DNA of 64,000 bases from JAGNRR01 sp965230665 (GCA_965230665.1 CBDDLM010000004.1:2604001-2668000); one strand, 5' to 3'. Positions 11,501-20,126 are shown, counted from the first letter of the stretch. Numbers and translations are program-made. The notes: generated by a model from the letters alone, not told the origin.

Positions 11501-14500
11501 GTTATATCTGGAAATACGATAAGTAATATTACAGCAAATGCATTACCATTTTCTGATGGTGGTAAGGGAGCTTATGGAGTTCTTATCAATGTTGGGGCGA
11601 ATAGTGCACATAATGGTAAAGCTACTGGGGCACTCGTATCGAATAATGAGATTTCAGTTTTAAGTGGTCTTTGGTCTCATGGTATTGGATTAGAAGGCGA
11701 GACTCCCGGAGCTCAGGTTTTGAATAATAAGGTAGACAATCTTTCAAGTACGAAGACACCTGTTGATGCACTTGGAGTATTGTTAGAAGACAATGCAGGA
11801 TCTGGAACAGTATCGATCCATGAGAATTCATTTACGAATTTGGCTTTTGGGATTGTCAATTTAATGATTCCTTCTGCAGATGCTACCTGTAACTGGTATG
11901 GTCCTAGTTTGCTTGATTCTTCATTCGGTGCTTTATTAACTGTTCCATATCTTACGAATGGAACAGATGGGAATACGGCTATTGGTTTCCAACCTATTTC
12001 TGGTAGTTGTTCAGGTGGTACATCGGTTCATAATATTACTCAGAATACACATTTCAGTAGTATTCAATCTGCCATAGATGATGCATCAACTGTTGCTAAT
12101 GATATTATAGTAGTAGCTGCCGGAACATTTACCGAAGATGTCAATATTACAAAAGCAATTGATTTACGTGGTAGTAATTATGGCGTATCCTGTAATGGAT
12201 CTCGAGGCTCGGAAAGTATTATTACAGCATCAACTACAACTTCAGGTAGTAAAGCGATAACGATTTCTTCAGATGGGGTGTCTATAGATGGATTTACGAT
12301 TACGAATCCAACAGGCTCCTTTGGTATTTATGCCAAAGGCAGAAGTAATACAACGATTACGAATAATATCATAAGTGATTTAGGTAATGCTACTTCTGGT
12401 TCAGGGGCAACGTATGGAGTCGCTATTGAAATGGGAGCTACGGCAAATATTTCCAATGTAAATATTTCAGATAACTGTGTGAGTAATCTTCGAGGAGGAC
12501 AAAATACCTCTCTAACAGGAAGTGCGGCTAAGAGTAATAATGGTAGTGCAGTAGGTATCGGTTTTGGATTTTCTACAGCGAACTATGATATTTCCTCAGG
12601 AGTTATATCTGGAAATACGATAAGTAATATCACGGCCAATGCATTACCATTTTCTGATGGTGGTAAGGGAGCTTATGGAGTACTTATCAATGTTGGGGCG
12701 AATAGTGCACATAATGGTAAAGCTACTGGGGCACTCGTATCGAATAATGAGATTTCAGTTTTAAGTGGTCTTTGGTCTCATGGTATTGGATTAGAAGGCG
12801 AGACTCCCGGAGCTCAGGTTTTGAATAATAAGGTAGACAATCTTTCAAGTACGAAGACACCTGTTGATGCACTTGGAGTATTGTTAGAAGACAATGCAGG
12901 ATCTGGAACAGTATCGATCCATGAGAATTCATTTACGAATTTGGCTTTTGGGATTGTCAATTTAATGATTCCTTCTGCAGATGCTACCTGTAACTGGTAT
13001 GGTCCTAGTTTGCTTGATACTTCATTCGGGGCCTTAGTCACTATTCCGTATCTTACTGACGGAACAGATGGTAGTAGTGCAATTGGTTTTCAACTTAATG
13101 CTGGACAGGTTTGTGGAGCTTGTACTACTACAATTACATATAGTGGTACGGCCGATGTTTGTCTTAACACGACCAAAGTATTTACAGGGTCAGGAACTCC
13201 TGCAACAACTAATGCTTGGGTAAGTTCTGACCCATTGATTGCTTCTGTAGATAATGCAGGTGTTATTACTGGTCTTGCGAATGGTACAGTAACAATTACT
13301 TATACGGAAGACAATGGTTGTTCTGCAACTCAGGTAGTAAATGTAATTCCAACGACATCAAATACTATAGTGGTGACAGCTTGCAATAGTTATACTTCAC
13401 CAAGTTCAAATTATACTTGGACAACAAGTGGTATATATCAAGATACCTTGACGAATGCAAATGGTTGTGATAGTGTACTGACAATTGATCTAACGATTAA
13501 TAACAGCAATTCAAATTCAATTAGCGTCACAGCTTGCAATAGTTATACTTCACCAAGCTCAAACTATACTTGGACAACAAGTGGTGTATATCAGGATACC
13601 TTGACAAATTCGAATGGTTGTGATAGTGTACTGACAATTACTTTGACAATTAATACGAGTACCTCAAATTCAATTACCGAAACGGCTTGTTATAGTTATA
13701 CTTCTCCTAGTATGAATTACACTTGGACGACGAGTGGTGTATATCAAGATACTTTGACTAGTGCGAATGGTTGTGATAGTGTACTAACAATCAATTTGAC
13801 AATTTATGATAGCACTAGTAATACTATCAATATATTAAATTGTCCATCGGATATTAATAAAACATGTGTAGGAGGTAGTGGAAAGAAAGTATATTGGAAT
13901 GATCCGTCTGCAACCTTAAGTAATCCATGTATTCCAACGTGTGTTGGGGGAACTAGTATTCCAGGCTTTGATTATAAAGGAACACATAACGGACATTCCT
14001 ATTATGTTTCTACAAGCTCTAATTACAAATGGACAGAAGCTCGTGATGCTGCAATCGCAGCAGGTGGGTATTTAGTAAGCATAAATAATGCTGCCGAGAA
14101 TTCATTTGTACGATCAATTATTCCTTCGTATTGCTACAAAGGTAGAGTGTGGATTGGGTATAATGATGTAGCCACTGAAGGGACGTTTGAATGGGTGAAT
14201 GGTGATATGACCTCTTATACAAACTGGAAACAAGGTGAGCCGAATAATCAGGGGCCTGGTTACTGCGGTTATGGGTGGCAAAATAATCAAGTAGACTATG
14301 CTATAATGAAAAAGAAAAATGGTCGTTGGTTCGATAGAAAAAATTGTGAAAAGAACAATTTTGTCATGGAAATCCCATGCTCGAATCCTGTAACCGTTGT
14401 TCAGGTGGCTGGACCTCCTTCTGGTTCTACATTTGCGGGTGCTTCAACTACACAAATTACGTATTTGGCTTATACTGCGGCTGGTGATAGTGCATATTGC

Positions 14501-15307
14501 AACTTTGATGTTATCGTTTCAGAATGTACTCCAGCTTATTGCGCACCACCTAATTATAAATCAAACTATGAGTATATAGATCGTGTAGAACTAGGAGCTA
14601 TTGATAATATCAGTGGTAATGATGGAGGATATGGAAACTATGTATCCCAATCTACAAGTCTTTCTCAAGGAACAACAATTCCAATCACATTGACACCAGG
14701 GTTTACTAATAATACTTACCATGAGTACTGGAAAGTATGGATCGACTGGAACTATGATGGGGATTTCAAAGATTATGGCGAGAAAGTAGCACATGGTCAT
14801 AGTTCAAACCCAATTGTCAAGAATATTCAAGTTCCTAATTCTGCAACACTTAACAAGCCACTACGTATGCGAGTTATCATGAAGTGGGGTGGTTATCCTA
14901 AAAATGCTTGTGGTCAATACTGCTATGGTTGGGGAAATCGTTGGGGTGAAGTCGAGGACTATTCGGTAGTAGTAATACCTGGATCGAATAAAATGGCAAT
15001 TACTAAAATAATTACTAAGGATATAGATCCGATGTATCAAAATCCGATAGATTTGACAAGCCTATATCCTAACCCAATCCGTTCAGGTGAAAATGAGATC
15101 ACCCTTCAGTACCGTGTATTGAAAGATGGTCCTGTAAATGTTTCTGTTCAATCAATCGATGGTAAAATACTATCAAGACAAGTGTTGAATGGCATGGAAG
15201 GAGAAAATAGAATGCCAATTACTTTGCCGCCTTTGTCTGCTGGAGTGTATACTGTGATAATAGCTAATGCAGATGGTAGAACAATGAAAAAGTTCTCGGT
15301 CAAGTAA
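8582..15307 (+). CDS. Modular secreted protein: parallel beta-helix repeats, Ig-like, lectin-in-HYR, GEVED, type A T9SS domain
   Basis: 2241 residues with an N-terminal signal peptide. Modules in order, by rough residue: right-handed parallel beta-helix (pectate-lyase-like, many NN.I..) at 30-450; three almost identical 367-residue beta-helix units from 452 to about 1505; a BIG_2 Ig-like domain 1518-1590 (VSSDPLIASVDNAGVITG); three 50-residue repeats 1593-1740 (ACNSYTSPS..YTWTTSG.YQDTLT...GCDSVLTI); the first half of a HYR domain near 1753; a C-type-lectin-like domain 1795-1931 with WIGYND, EPN and two closing Cys; the second half of HYR 1935-1981; a GEVED domain 1987-2130; and a type A sorting domain 2158-2241 (LYPNPI). 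Beta-helix and lectin modules suggest glycan binding or cleavage at the surface, but no catalytic residues could be assigned. A terminator follows at 15331. Confidence 0.88.
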   Translation: MKRINLFRFGLMIASLLFFSVTYGTTVHNITQNTHFSSIQAAINDPSTLANDIIIIDSGTYNERVIIDKPLTLEGVDSAQVILSGSGLVGNGNGITINSGVTNVTIKKLTVMNYAGASGNTHAGIRAVGGNNNLLIDQVRIQDNVGTSTGGSGFYANGPVNGVTITNVTSTGHIYGARGIVIWNGLKENINISNNHVYGNNCCGIELQDGSASGVTMNNNYVHDNGDNGMSAVGLEGPGVNVLSGNTLSNNGRFGIEIKNPNGSGSSSGAGSIVISNNSVSRTAPIVDARDIVGIAVFRRSVLAGNVDVPTGVQVNNNIVSGYVQTSTSDGFGIVLEGVNHTAVANTLIGNDVGIQRQAGHLPYPGDGNQNNLADQYFGRGNAPISCGITISGSTYTTNGIDTRDVGSASGTGIVVNTNTGKSYCSIQAAIDDPLTLAGQVLQVSAGTFTEDVNITKAIDLRGSNYGVSCNGSRGSESIITASTTTSGSKAITISSDGVSIDGFTITNPTGSFGIYAKGRSNTTITNNIISDLGNATSGSGATYGVAIEMGATANISNVNISDNCVSNLRGGQNTSLTGSAAKSNNGSAVGIGFGFSTANYDISSGVISGNTISNITANALPFSDGGKGAYGVLINVGANSAHNGKATGALVSNNEISVLSGLWSHGIGLEGETPGAQVLNNKVDNLSSTKTPVDALGVLLEDNAGSGTVSIHENSFTNLAFGIVNLMIPSADATCNWYGPSLLDTSFGALLTVPYLTNGTDGNTAIGFQPIPGSCSGGTSVHNITQNTHFSSIQSAIDDASTVANDIIVVDVGTFTEDVNITKAIDLRGSNYGVSCNGSRGSESIITASTTTSGSKAITISSDGVSVDGFTITNPTGSFGIYAKGRSNTTITNNIISDLGNATSGSGATYGVAIEMGATANISNVNISDNCVSNLRGGQNTSLTGSAAKSNNGSAVGIGFGFSTANYDISSGVISGNTISNITANALPFSDGGKGAYGVLINVGANSAHNGKATGALVSNNEISVLSGLWSHGIGLEGETPGAQVLNNKVDNLSSTKTPVDALGVLLEDNAGSGTVSIHENSFTNLAFGIVNLMIPSADATCNWYGPSLLDSSFGALLTVPYLTNGTDGNTAIGFQPISGSCSGGTSVHNITQNTHFSSIQSAIDDASTVANDIIVVAAGTFTEDVNITKAIDLRGSNYGVSCNGSRGSESIITASTTTSGSKAITISSDGVSIDGFTITNPTGSFGIYAKGRSNTTITNNIISDLGNATSGSGATYGVAIEMGATANISNVNISDNCVSNLRGGQNTSLTGSAAKSNNGSAVGIGFGFSTANYDISSGVISGNTISNITANALPFSDGGKGAYGVLINVGANSAHNGKATGALVSNNEISVLSGLWSHGIGLEGETPGAQVLNNKVDNLSSTKTPVDALGVLLEDNAGSGTVSIHENSFTNLAFGIVNLMIPSADATCNWYGPSLLDTSFGALVTIPYLTDGTDGSSAIGFQLNAGQVCGACTTTITYSGTADVCLNTTKVFTGSGTPATTNAWVSSDPLIASVDNAGVITGLANGTVTITYTEDNGCSATQVVNVIPTTSNTIVVTACNSYTSPSSNYTWTTSGIYQDTLTNANGCDSVLTIDLTINNSNSNSISVTACNSYTSPSSNYTWTTSGVYQDTLTNSNGCDSVLTITLTINTSTSNSITETACYSYTSPSMNYTWTTSGVYQDTLTSANGCDSVLTINLTIYDSTSNTINILNCPSDINKTCVGGSGKKVYWNDPSATLSNPCIPTCVGGTSIPGFDYKGTHNGHSYYVSTSSNYKWTEARDAAIAAGGYLVSINNAAENSFVRSIIPSYCYKGRVWIGYNDVATEGTFEWVNGDMTSYTNWKQGEPNNQGPGYCGYGWQNNQVDYAIMKKKNGRWFDRKNCEKNNFVMEIPCSNPVTVVQVAGPPSGSTFAGASTTQITYLAYTAAGDSAYCNFDVIVSECTPAYCAPPNYKSNYEYIDRVELGAIDNISGNDGGYGNYVSQSTSLSQGTTIPITLTPGFTNNTYHEYWKVWIDWNYDGDFKDYGEKVAHGHSSNPIVKNIQVPNSATLNKPLRMRVIMKWGGYPKNACGQYCYGWGNRWGEVEDYSVVVIPGSNKMAITKIITKDIDPMYQNPIDLTSLYPNPIRSGENEITLQYRVLKDGPVNVSVQSIDGKILSRQVLNGMEGENRMPITLPPLSAGVYTVIIANADGRTMKKFSVK
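9935..13100 (+). repeat. Three near-identical 1101-bp in-frame tandem repeats
   Basis: The landmark GATGTCAATATTACAAAAGC starts at 9935, 11036 and 12137, an exact spacing of 1101 bases (367 codons). The copies differ at only a small number of sites, most of them synonymous. The linker SVHNITQNTHFSSIQ..I between copies also occurs once near the N terminus of the protein (about residue 25). Similarity of the third copy fades near 13080-13100. Confidence 0.95.
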
Positions 15308-15330
15308 GAGTAATATTGATTAAATGTACG

Positions 15331-15359
15331 GGGCTATCCAATGCGGGTAGCCCTTTTTT
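15331..15359 (+). terminator. Rho-independent terminator after the 2241-residue gene
   Basis: Stem GGGCTA / TAGCCC (15331-15336 with 15348-15353), an 11-base loop, then a run of six T. It lies 23 bases after the stop codon. Confidence 0.85.
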
Positions 15360-15477
15360 GCAATTGAGCGTGCCAGAATTATTTCTCAATTATTCTATTA
15401 GCAGGTGGTTTAAGAAATCATTTGTTTCTCATTATTGTATTCCTATTTTGTATTGATAAGATCGAACAGAAAGATTA

Positions 15478-16332
15478 TTAGTATTTGTGATACAACCTTT
15501 TATTATCTTGGTTTTCAAAACTTAAGTTGTAAGAGAGGCCAATTTGTATGCGAACAAAATTGAATTTATCTACGAAACGGGTATTTTCTACTACTTCGCC
15601 GTTCGTTTTATAGAATAGAAAATCAATTGGATAAAACCCTTCGGTAGCACCATTAGACGTTATAATATTAGGGATTATTTTTTCATAACCTACTGAAGTA
15701 AAGACTCCGAGTCTTTTATAAATAGAATAATTCAAGCTTGCCGAGAGTCGATATTTGGGTATCATTTCAATTAAATATCCACCAGCCTGTTTAATTCCAG
15801 GTTCTCCATAAGCACTCACGATGGTTGCTGTGCCAACAAAAAGGGGATTTGGCGCCCTTGCATAGCTGGCATTGTAGTCTACACGAGTTTGCCAAAATGT
15901 CGAGTAGTCAAAAACAAGATCTGTACTAAGTGACAATTGAAAGGCTTGAATATCTTTTTTATAAAATAATCCTATTGATAGATCTGCATTTTGGTAGATA
16001 CCTTTTATTGACCAATTGTCTTGAAAGCTACCAGCGGTACTGTTATAGTTTGTATCAAAATTAGATAAAGGATAGTTTATGGAGAAACTTTTGGCATGTT
16101 TGCTATACGTAAGTCCAACTCGCCAACCAAGTTTGTCTTTAAAAGACTGACGATATAATAGGGACAAGCCCTGTCCCATAGATAGTTTTCCTTTTACAAA
16201 TTCCGTGGGTTTATCAAAAGTATTATTACTTAATAAGGTTAAGTTGTAACCCATTCTTAAATCTCTTTGATGTTGTGCAGAAGAGCTTAAACTCAATACG
16301 GCAAACACAAAAAAGAAATAACTGATTTTCAT
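15478..16332 (-). CDS. Putative outer-membrane beta-barrel protein, unknown function
   Basis: 284 residues. A clear signal peptide (MKISYFFFVFAVLSLSSSAQ) is followed by alternating hydrophobic and polar strands rich in aromatics (GLTYSKHAKSFSINY, LSTDLVFDYSTFWQ, FVRIQIGLSYNLSF), as in small outer-membrane beta-barrels of Bacteroidota. No specific family was recognised, and no T9SS sorting domain is present. It stands alone, convergent with the large gene on its left and divergent from the one on its right. Outer-membrane location is inferred from composition only. Confidence 0.6.
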   Translation of the reverse strand: MKISYFFFVFAVLSLSSSAQHQRDLRMGYNLTLLSNNTFDKPTEFVKGKLSMGQGLSLLYRQSFKDKLGWRVGLTYSKHAKSFSINYPLSNFDTNYNSTAGSFQDNWSIKGIYQNADLSIGLFYKKDIQAFQLSLSTDLVFDYSTFWQTRVDYNASYARAPNPLFVGTATIVSAYGEPGIKQAGGYLIEMIPKYRLSASLNYSIYKRLGVFTSVGYEKIIPNIITSNGATEGFYPIDFLFYKTNGEVVENTRFVDKFNFVRIQIGLSYNLSFENQDNKRLYHKY

Positions 16333-16750
16333 AGCGGTTTATGATTTTGTAAATTGGATTGCATAAGTCGTAATTAGATTATGTCAAAGGATAAACTAAA
16401 GTTGGATTCCATTGCCTGTAATTTAGTCATATTTCATAAATTATTTACCATTATTTCGTGTTTAGCATCCACTGTTTTTAAGAAGAAGTACTCAATCTTA
16501 GTAGAAGTAAAAAAATAAGAAATTAGCTTACAGAGGCAATAGCGAATAAGCAAATTGAAATTCTATTTTTATCTCAATGGTTGAAAATAAGGTTTCAGCA
16601 GATATGGTTAGGATTTGAGTGGTCTTTCTAAAATCGGCTGAGTGTACCATTCAACATTAAATATGACCGATTAACCATAAAAGTAATGTTCTTATCGACT
16701 TATTCTTTTACCTTGGACAGCGGTTCTATGTTCCGAAATTGTTAATCCAG
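16333..16750. other. Divergent intergenic region
   Basis: 418 bases between divergent genes. TACCTTGG near 16710 is close to the TAnnTTTG -7 element and sits about 35 bases before the ATG at 16751. No other structure or reading frame was recognised. Confidence 0.35.
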
Positions 16751-18475
16751 ATGAATAAAAAAGTTCTAATGCATAATAAAACAATTCTATTAGCGATTTT
16801 AGTCTTTGCACTTGGATCATTCAACCTTTCGGCTCAGCGCGCGCAATGGAGGCATAGTATTGGAGGCGTAAACACAGACTATGCAACAGCACTTGTTCAT
16901 GATACTAATGGCAATGTGTATGTTACGGGAACAGCAAAGGAGTTGGCCTATTTCAACGATACCTGTAATAGTTGTTCCGTGACGGCAGAGGTATTTGGAA
17001 ATGGAAATAGCTACATCGTGAAGTATGACAGCAATGGCAATTACCTCTGGTCTAAGCTGCTCTATAAGGCCCATACTCATTCTAATGGTACTAAGGCAAT
17101 ACATTTAATAGGAAATAGGATACATGTTGTGTTTACTTACTTTGATAGCATTGTAATAGACCCTGGATCGAGTGCTCTTATGATTAATACACCTGATAAA
17201 TCAGCCATTATTCATTTAGAATTAGATTTAAATGGTAATTACATTGCACACCGCAAAATTCTTCAGAAAAACGTTGTTTATGGGAACGATTATTGGCACT
17301 TGAACGATGTCGATTTTGATAAAAATGGCAACTTATTTATTGCAGGAGTTTTTGGCGATACTTTAAGCGTAAACAATAATGTTTACGGTACACTCCAGCA
17401 GCAAAACGGGTGCATATTCAAAATAGAACCCAATGGTCAAATTGCTTGGTTTTACGACAATATGGATGCTTTAAGTATATCAGTAAACTACCAAGGTTAT
17501 CTCTACGCTGGAATAAACTTTACAGATACAATAAACTTGCTCCTAAACAATGTACCCACAAGCTTTTATACTCCTGATTTGCCAAATTCGAATTTAAGCG
17601 ATGCCTTGCTTATTCGTATAAACCCTTCGGGCAATATCGTTACGGCTAAACATATTTCTGGTAAAGAAAACCAATACATTGCACAAGTACGCTGTAATGA
17701 TACTCGTGTTACCATTGCTGGAAACTTTGAGGATACACTGCTTTATGTACCCAACGGGTCAATACTCAGCTGCCATGGGCAGCCTAGAGACTTATACATA
17801 TTACAATTTCGAAATGATGTCTTACTCTGGAAAAAACAATTGTATAGCTCTGGTGTTGTATATCCTACCGATATAAGCTATAGCCCTAACGAATCTGTAT
17901 TTGTATCAGGGATTTTTGCCGATAGTCTTATAGCAGATTATAAAAATGCACAAATTGCAAAATTCTCAGGAGGTGTACCCTCTTTGTTTACGGTTAAATA
18001 TTCATACGGACCTTTTGGTTTTTTAGAACAGTTTCATAGCCTAATCAGTTCAAACTTTCAACTGGGTCCTAAGCTTGATTTTATCGATGATCAGCGTTTT
18101 TATATGATAGCTTCTTACGAGACTCAAATGCCCGTTCATTTTACAGGGAGTCAGAGTCAAGTCATTGCTCGAGGTGGTGTTGATGGCTTTATAGCTAAGT
18201 ATGGAACATATAACGCTACGAGCATTACTGATTATACTTCTGGAACAGATATAACAGTTTATCCAAATCCTTCTAATGGTATCGTACAAGTAAGTGCTAA
18301 TCATTCAATAGATCATTTATCTGTTCATGATTATACTGGGAAGAAGTTATTTTCCGCAAATCCAAATACAAGTAAACACACTTTTGATCTTTCTAACTTA
18401 GCAAACGGAACTTATATGCTGACCATAGGCGTAAATGATCTTTCCAAAAATTATAAGTTGATCATATTGCACTAG
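16751..18475 (+). CDS. Secreted repeat protein with type A T9SS sorting domain
   Basis: 574 residues from the ATG at 16751; a TTG 12 bases upstream is in frame, but ATG is preferred because it gives a compact signal peptide ending at FNLSAQ. The body has repeated blades of the form D.NGN.Y.TG.. / ..KYDSNGNYLWSK, similar to the SBBP beta-propeller proteins at 6332 and 31094. The C terminus is a standard type A sorting domain: TVYPNPSNGIVQV, LSVHDYTGKKLF, LANGTYMLTI and a KLIILH tail. Export by T9SS is inferred from this domain; the ligand or activity is unknown. A terminator-like hairpin and a tRNA on the opposite strand follow. Confidence 0.85.
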   Translation: MNKKVLMHNKTILLAILVFALGSFNLSAQRAQWRHSIGGVNTDYATALVHDTNGNVYVTGTAKELAYFNDTCNSCSVTAEVFGNGNSYIVKYDSNGNYLWSKLLYKAHTHSNGTKAIHLIGNRIHVVFTYFDSIVIDPGSSALMINTPDKSAIIHLELDLNGNYIAHRKILQKNVVYGNDYWHLNDVDFDKNGNLFIAGVFGDTLSVNNNVYGTLQQQNGCIFKIEPNGQIAWFYDNMDALSISVNYQGYLYAGINFTDTINLLLNNVPTSFYTPDLPNSNLSDALLIRINPSGNIVTAKHISGKENQYIAQVRCNDTRVTIAGNFEDTLLYVPNGSILSCHGQPRDLYILQFRNDVLLWKKQLYSSGVVYPTDISYSPNESVFVSGIFADSLIADYKNAQIAKFSGGVPSLFTVKYSYGPFGFLEQFHSLISSNFQLGPKLDFIDDQRFYMIASYETQMPVHFTGSQSQVIARGGVDGFIAKYGTYNATSITDYTSGTDITVYPNPSNGIVQVSANHSIDHLSVHDYTGKKLFSANPNTSKHTFDLSNLANGTYMLTIGVNDLSKNYKLIILH

Positions 18476-18496
18476 TAAGTTTAATACTCTTAAATT

Positions 18497-18530
18497 GAAA
18501 AAGCCTTACAAACATACTGTTTATAAGGCT
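18497..18530 (-). terminator. Terminator of the CAU tRNA gene
   Basis: Read on the minus strand: AGCCTTATAAAC - loop - GTTTGTAAGGCT followed by a run of T. It starts 14 bases past the tRNA 3' end. Its sequence is closely related to the hairpin after the tRNA-Arg gene at 30824-30856. Confidence 0.8.
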
Positions 18531-18544
18531 CTGAGTTTTATCTG

Positions 18545-18618
18545 TGGACCCACCTGGACTCGAACCAGGGACCACCTGATTATGAGTCAGGTGCTCTAAC
18601 CAACTGAGCTATAGGTCC
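18545..18618 (-). tRNA. tRNA with CAU anticodon, probably tRNA-Ile2 (lysidine-modified)
   Basis: 74 bases folding as a full cloverleaf: acceptor GGACCTA/TGGGTCC, D arm GCTCAGTTGGTTAGAGC, anticodon stem CCTGA/TCAGG with loop CTCATAA, T arm CCTGG TTCGAGT CCAGG. CCA is not encoded. CAU can be elongator Met, initiator Met or Ile2. The acceptor has C4-G69 and C5-G68, which (from memory of E. coli work) are determinants used by TilS to pick tRNA-Ile2 over elongator tRNA-Met (which has U4, A5). Initiator is excluded by the lack of three G-C pairs at the base of the anticodon stem and by the paired 1-72 ends. Confidence 0.9.
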
Positions 18619-18685
18619 ATTGTCGAAATAATCAACAATTGAGGCGCAAATGTAATTGTATAATTTAATATTGCGAAAAAGAATC

Positions 18686-19315
18686 ATGATTAAAAATGTA
18701 AAACATATCATTTTTGATTTAGGGAATGTAATCTTAGATATTGATTATCAATTAACCATTGATGCCTTCGAAACCTTAGGAGTAGAGGACTTTGCAAGTC
18801 TTTTTTCAAAACAGAAGCAGTCTAGCTTTATGGATGATTTTGAAATGGGTAAGGTCAGCCGATATGAGTTTATAGATTATGCACAACAGTATTGCAAAGC
18901 AGGTACTACGGCAGAAGAAATTATTCATGCTTGGAATGCTTTGTTGCTAGATATCCCAATTCGGCGGTTGCAAATTTTGCAGCAATTGCAACTCGATTAT
19001 GATTTATTTTTATTGAGTAATACAAACGTCATTCACGAGGAAGCCTATAATAAAACGGTAAAAGAAATTTGTGGATATGAGAATCTAAATTTCTTTTTTG
19101 ATAAGGTGTATTTATCGCACAGAATCGGTAGACGTAAACCTAATCTAGATGCCTTTGAAATAATCTTAGAAGAAAATAAATTGCAAGTTGAAAAAACGCT
19201 CTTCATAGATGATAGCATACAACACATCAATGCTGCACAACAACTAGGATTACAAACGATTCATATGAAAGATCACATGAGTATGGAAGACGATATTTTT
19301 AAGCCAAAAGCTTAA
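18686..19315 (+). CDS. HAD-IA family phosphatase, YihX-like
   Basis: 209 residues. The four HAD motifs are visible: motif I IIFDLGNVILDID (nucleophile Asp11; the second acid is Gly, as in E. coli YihX, whose motif is nearly the same), motif II LLSNTN, the conserved Lys in GRRKPNLDAF, and motif IV LFIDDSIQHINAA. The YihX family dephosphorylates sugar phosphates such as alpha-glucose-1-phosphate; the substrate here is not proven. ATG at 18686 was chosen over an upstream TTG because it puts motif I at residues 8-20 as in relatives. The stop codon overlaps that of the convergent small gene: both TAA stops share the palindrome TTAA at 19312-19315. Confidence 0.88.
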   Translation: MIKNVKHIIFDLGNVILDIDYQLTIDAFETLGVEDFASLFSKQKQSSFMDDFEMGKVSRYEFIDYAQQYCKAGTTAEEIIHAWNALLLDIPIRRLQILQQLQLDYDLFLLSNTNVIHEEAYNKTVKEICGYENLNFFFDKVYLSHRIGRRKPNLDAFEIILEENKLQVEKTLFIDDSIQHINAAQQLGLQTIHMKDHMSMEDDIFKPKA

Positions 19316-19482
19316 TCAACTTCTTCATACTCAATGAACTCATCCTGACTGGGTTCGTTATTAGACGTTTTATTTCTAAAACTTCTTCCAGAATTTTTGG
19401 GTTCAAACAAAGAGCGCATAACACGCATTACAAAATAGAATAAAACAAAATATCCAACTGTTTTTAAAAGACCTCCGCCCAT
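19312..19482 (-). CDS. Small membrane protein, DUF4834-like
   Basis: 56 residues from the ATG at 19482 (an in-frame TTG at 19542 would add 20 residues). One hydrophobic helix (LLKTVGYFVLFYFVMRVMRSLF) is followed by a polar tail rich in Asn and Ser and an acidic end, FIEYEEVD. That layout, including the Y-E-E-(V/I)-D end, matches the short DUF4834 proteins of Bacteroidota as I remember them. Function is unknown; it would be an inner-membrane protein with a short soluble tail. Confidence 0.65.
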   Translation of the reverse strand: MGGGLLKTVGYFVLFYFVMRVMRSLFEPKNSGRSFRNKTSNNEPSQDEFIEYEEVD

Positions 19483-19592
19483 AGTTTGGTAAAAATACGA
19501 AAGAAGAAGATGCTGAAAAAGCACAGACAAATTATTAGACAAAATTTAGCAATTCTGCACGCACCACTTTAACTTTAGAGCAAAATAATATA

Positions 19593-20126
19593 ATGGAAAT
19601 AAGACCACCTTTTAACTTAAATAAATGGATTGAGGAGAATAGACATCTTTTAAAACCCCCGGTAGCGAATAAAAGCTTATATCCAGTAGGAGATGATTTC
19701 ATTGTTATGATTGTGGGTGGCCCCAATGCACGAAAAGATTATCATTATAATGAAACAGAAGAACTTTTTTATCAGTTAGAGGGACATGCAACTGTTATTA
19801 CACAAGTGGACGGTAAAAAAGTAGAAGTAAAGCTAGGACCCGGTGATATGTACTTGCATCCGGCCAAAGTTCCTCATTCACCAGGACGTGAGGCCAACTC
19901 TATTGGCATGGTTATTGAACGTGTTCGTCAAGGAAAAGGTTTTACAGATGGCTTGATGTGGTTTTGTGATAAATGTAACCATAAATTGCATGAAACCTTC
20001 TTTGAACTCAAGGATATAGAAAATGATTTTCAACCAAGGTTCAGAGAATTTTATGCCAGTGAAGATCTTAGAACATGTGATAATTGCGGGCATATCATGG
20101 AAACAGATCCAAGGTTTGTCGAATAA
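19593..20126 (+). CDS. nbaC: 3-hydroxyanthranilate 3,4-dioxygenase
   Basis: 177 residues, a normal length for the bacterial enzyme. It opens the ring of 3-hydroxyanthranilate in the kynurenine route (tryptophan breakdown or quinolinate and NAD synthesis). The cupin iron ligands are in place: His51, Glu57 (HYNETEELFYQLEG) and His95 (HPAKVPHSPGR), with substrate-binding Arg47 and Arg99. The C-terminal rubredoxin-like second iron site is intact: Cys125, Cys128, Cys162 and Cys165. A TAACTTTA just upstream (19570-19577) may be the -7 element. Other kynurenine-pathway genes are not adjacent, so the gene is alone, between DUF4834 (divergent) and the PorP/SprF gene. Confidence 0.95.
   Translation: MEIRPPFNLNKWIEENRHLLKPPVANKSLYPVGDDFIVMIVGGPNARKDYHYNETEELFYQLEGHATVITQVDGKKVEVKLGPGDMYLHPAKVPHSPGREANSIGMVIERVRQGKGFTDGLMWFCDKCNHKLHETFFELKDIENDFQPRFREFYASEDLRTCDNCGHIMETDPRFVE

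Noticed and set aside
10521..12932. Three near-identical 69-codon minus-strand frames
   Set aside because: They recur only because the plus-strand 1101-bp repeat recurs; no start signal or family match.
9935..13100. Tandem repeats as a possible composite transposon or integron-like array
   Set aside because: The copies are in frame within one gene, without terminal inverted repeats, target duplications or a recombinase.
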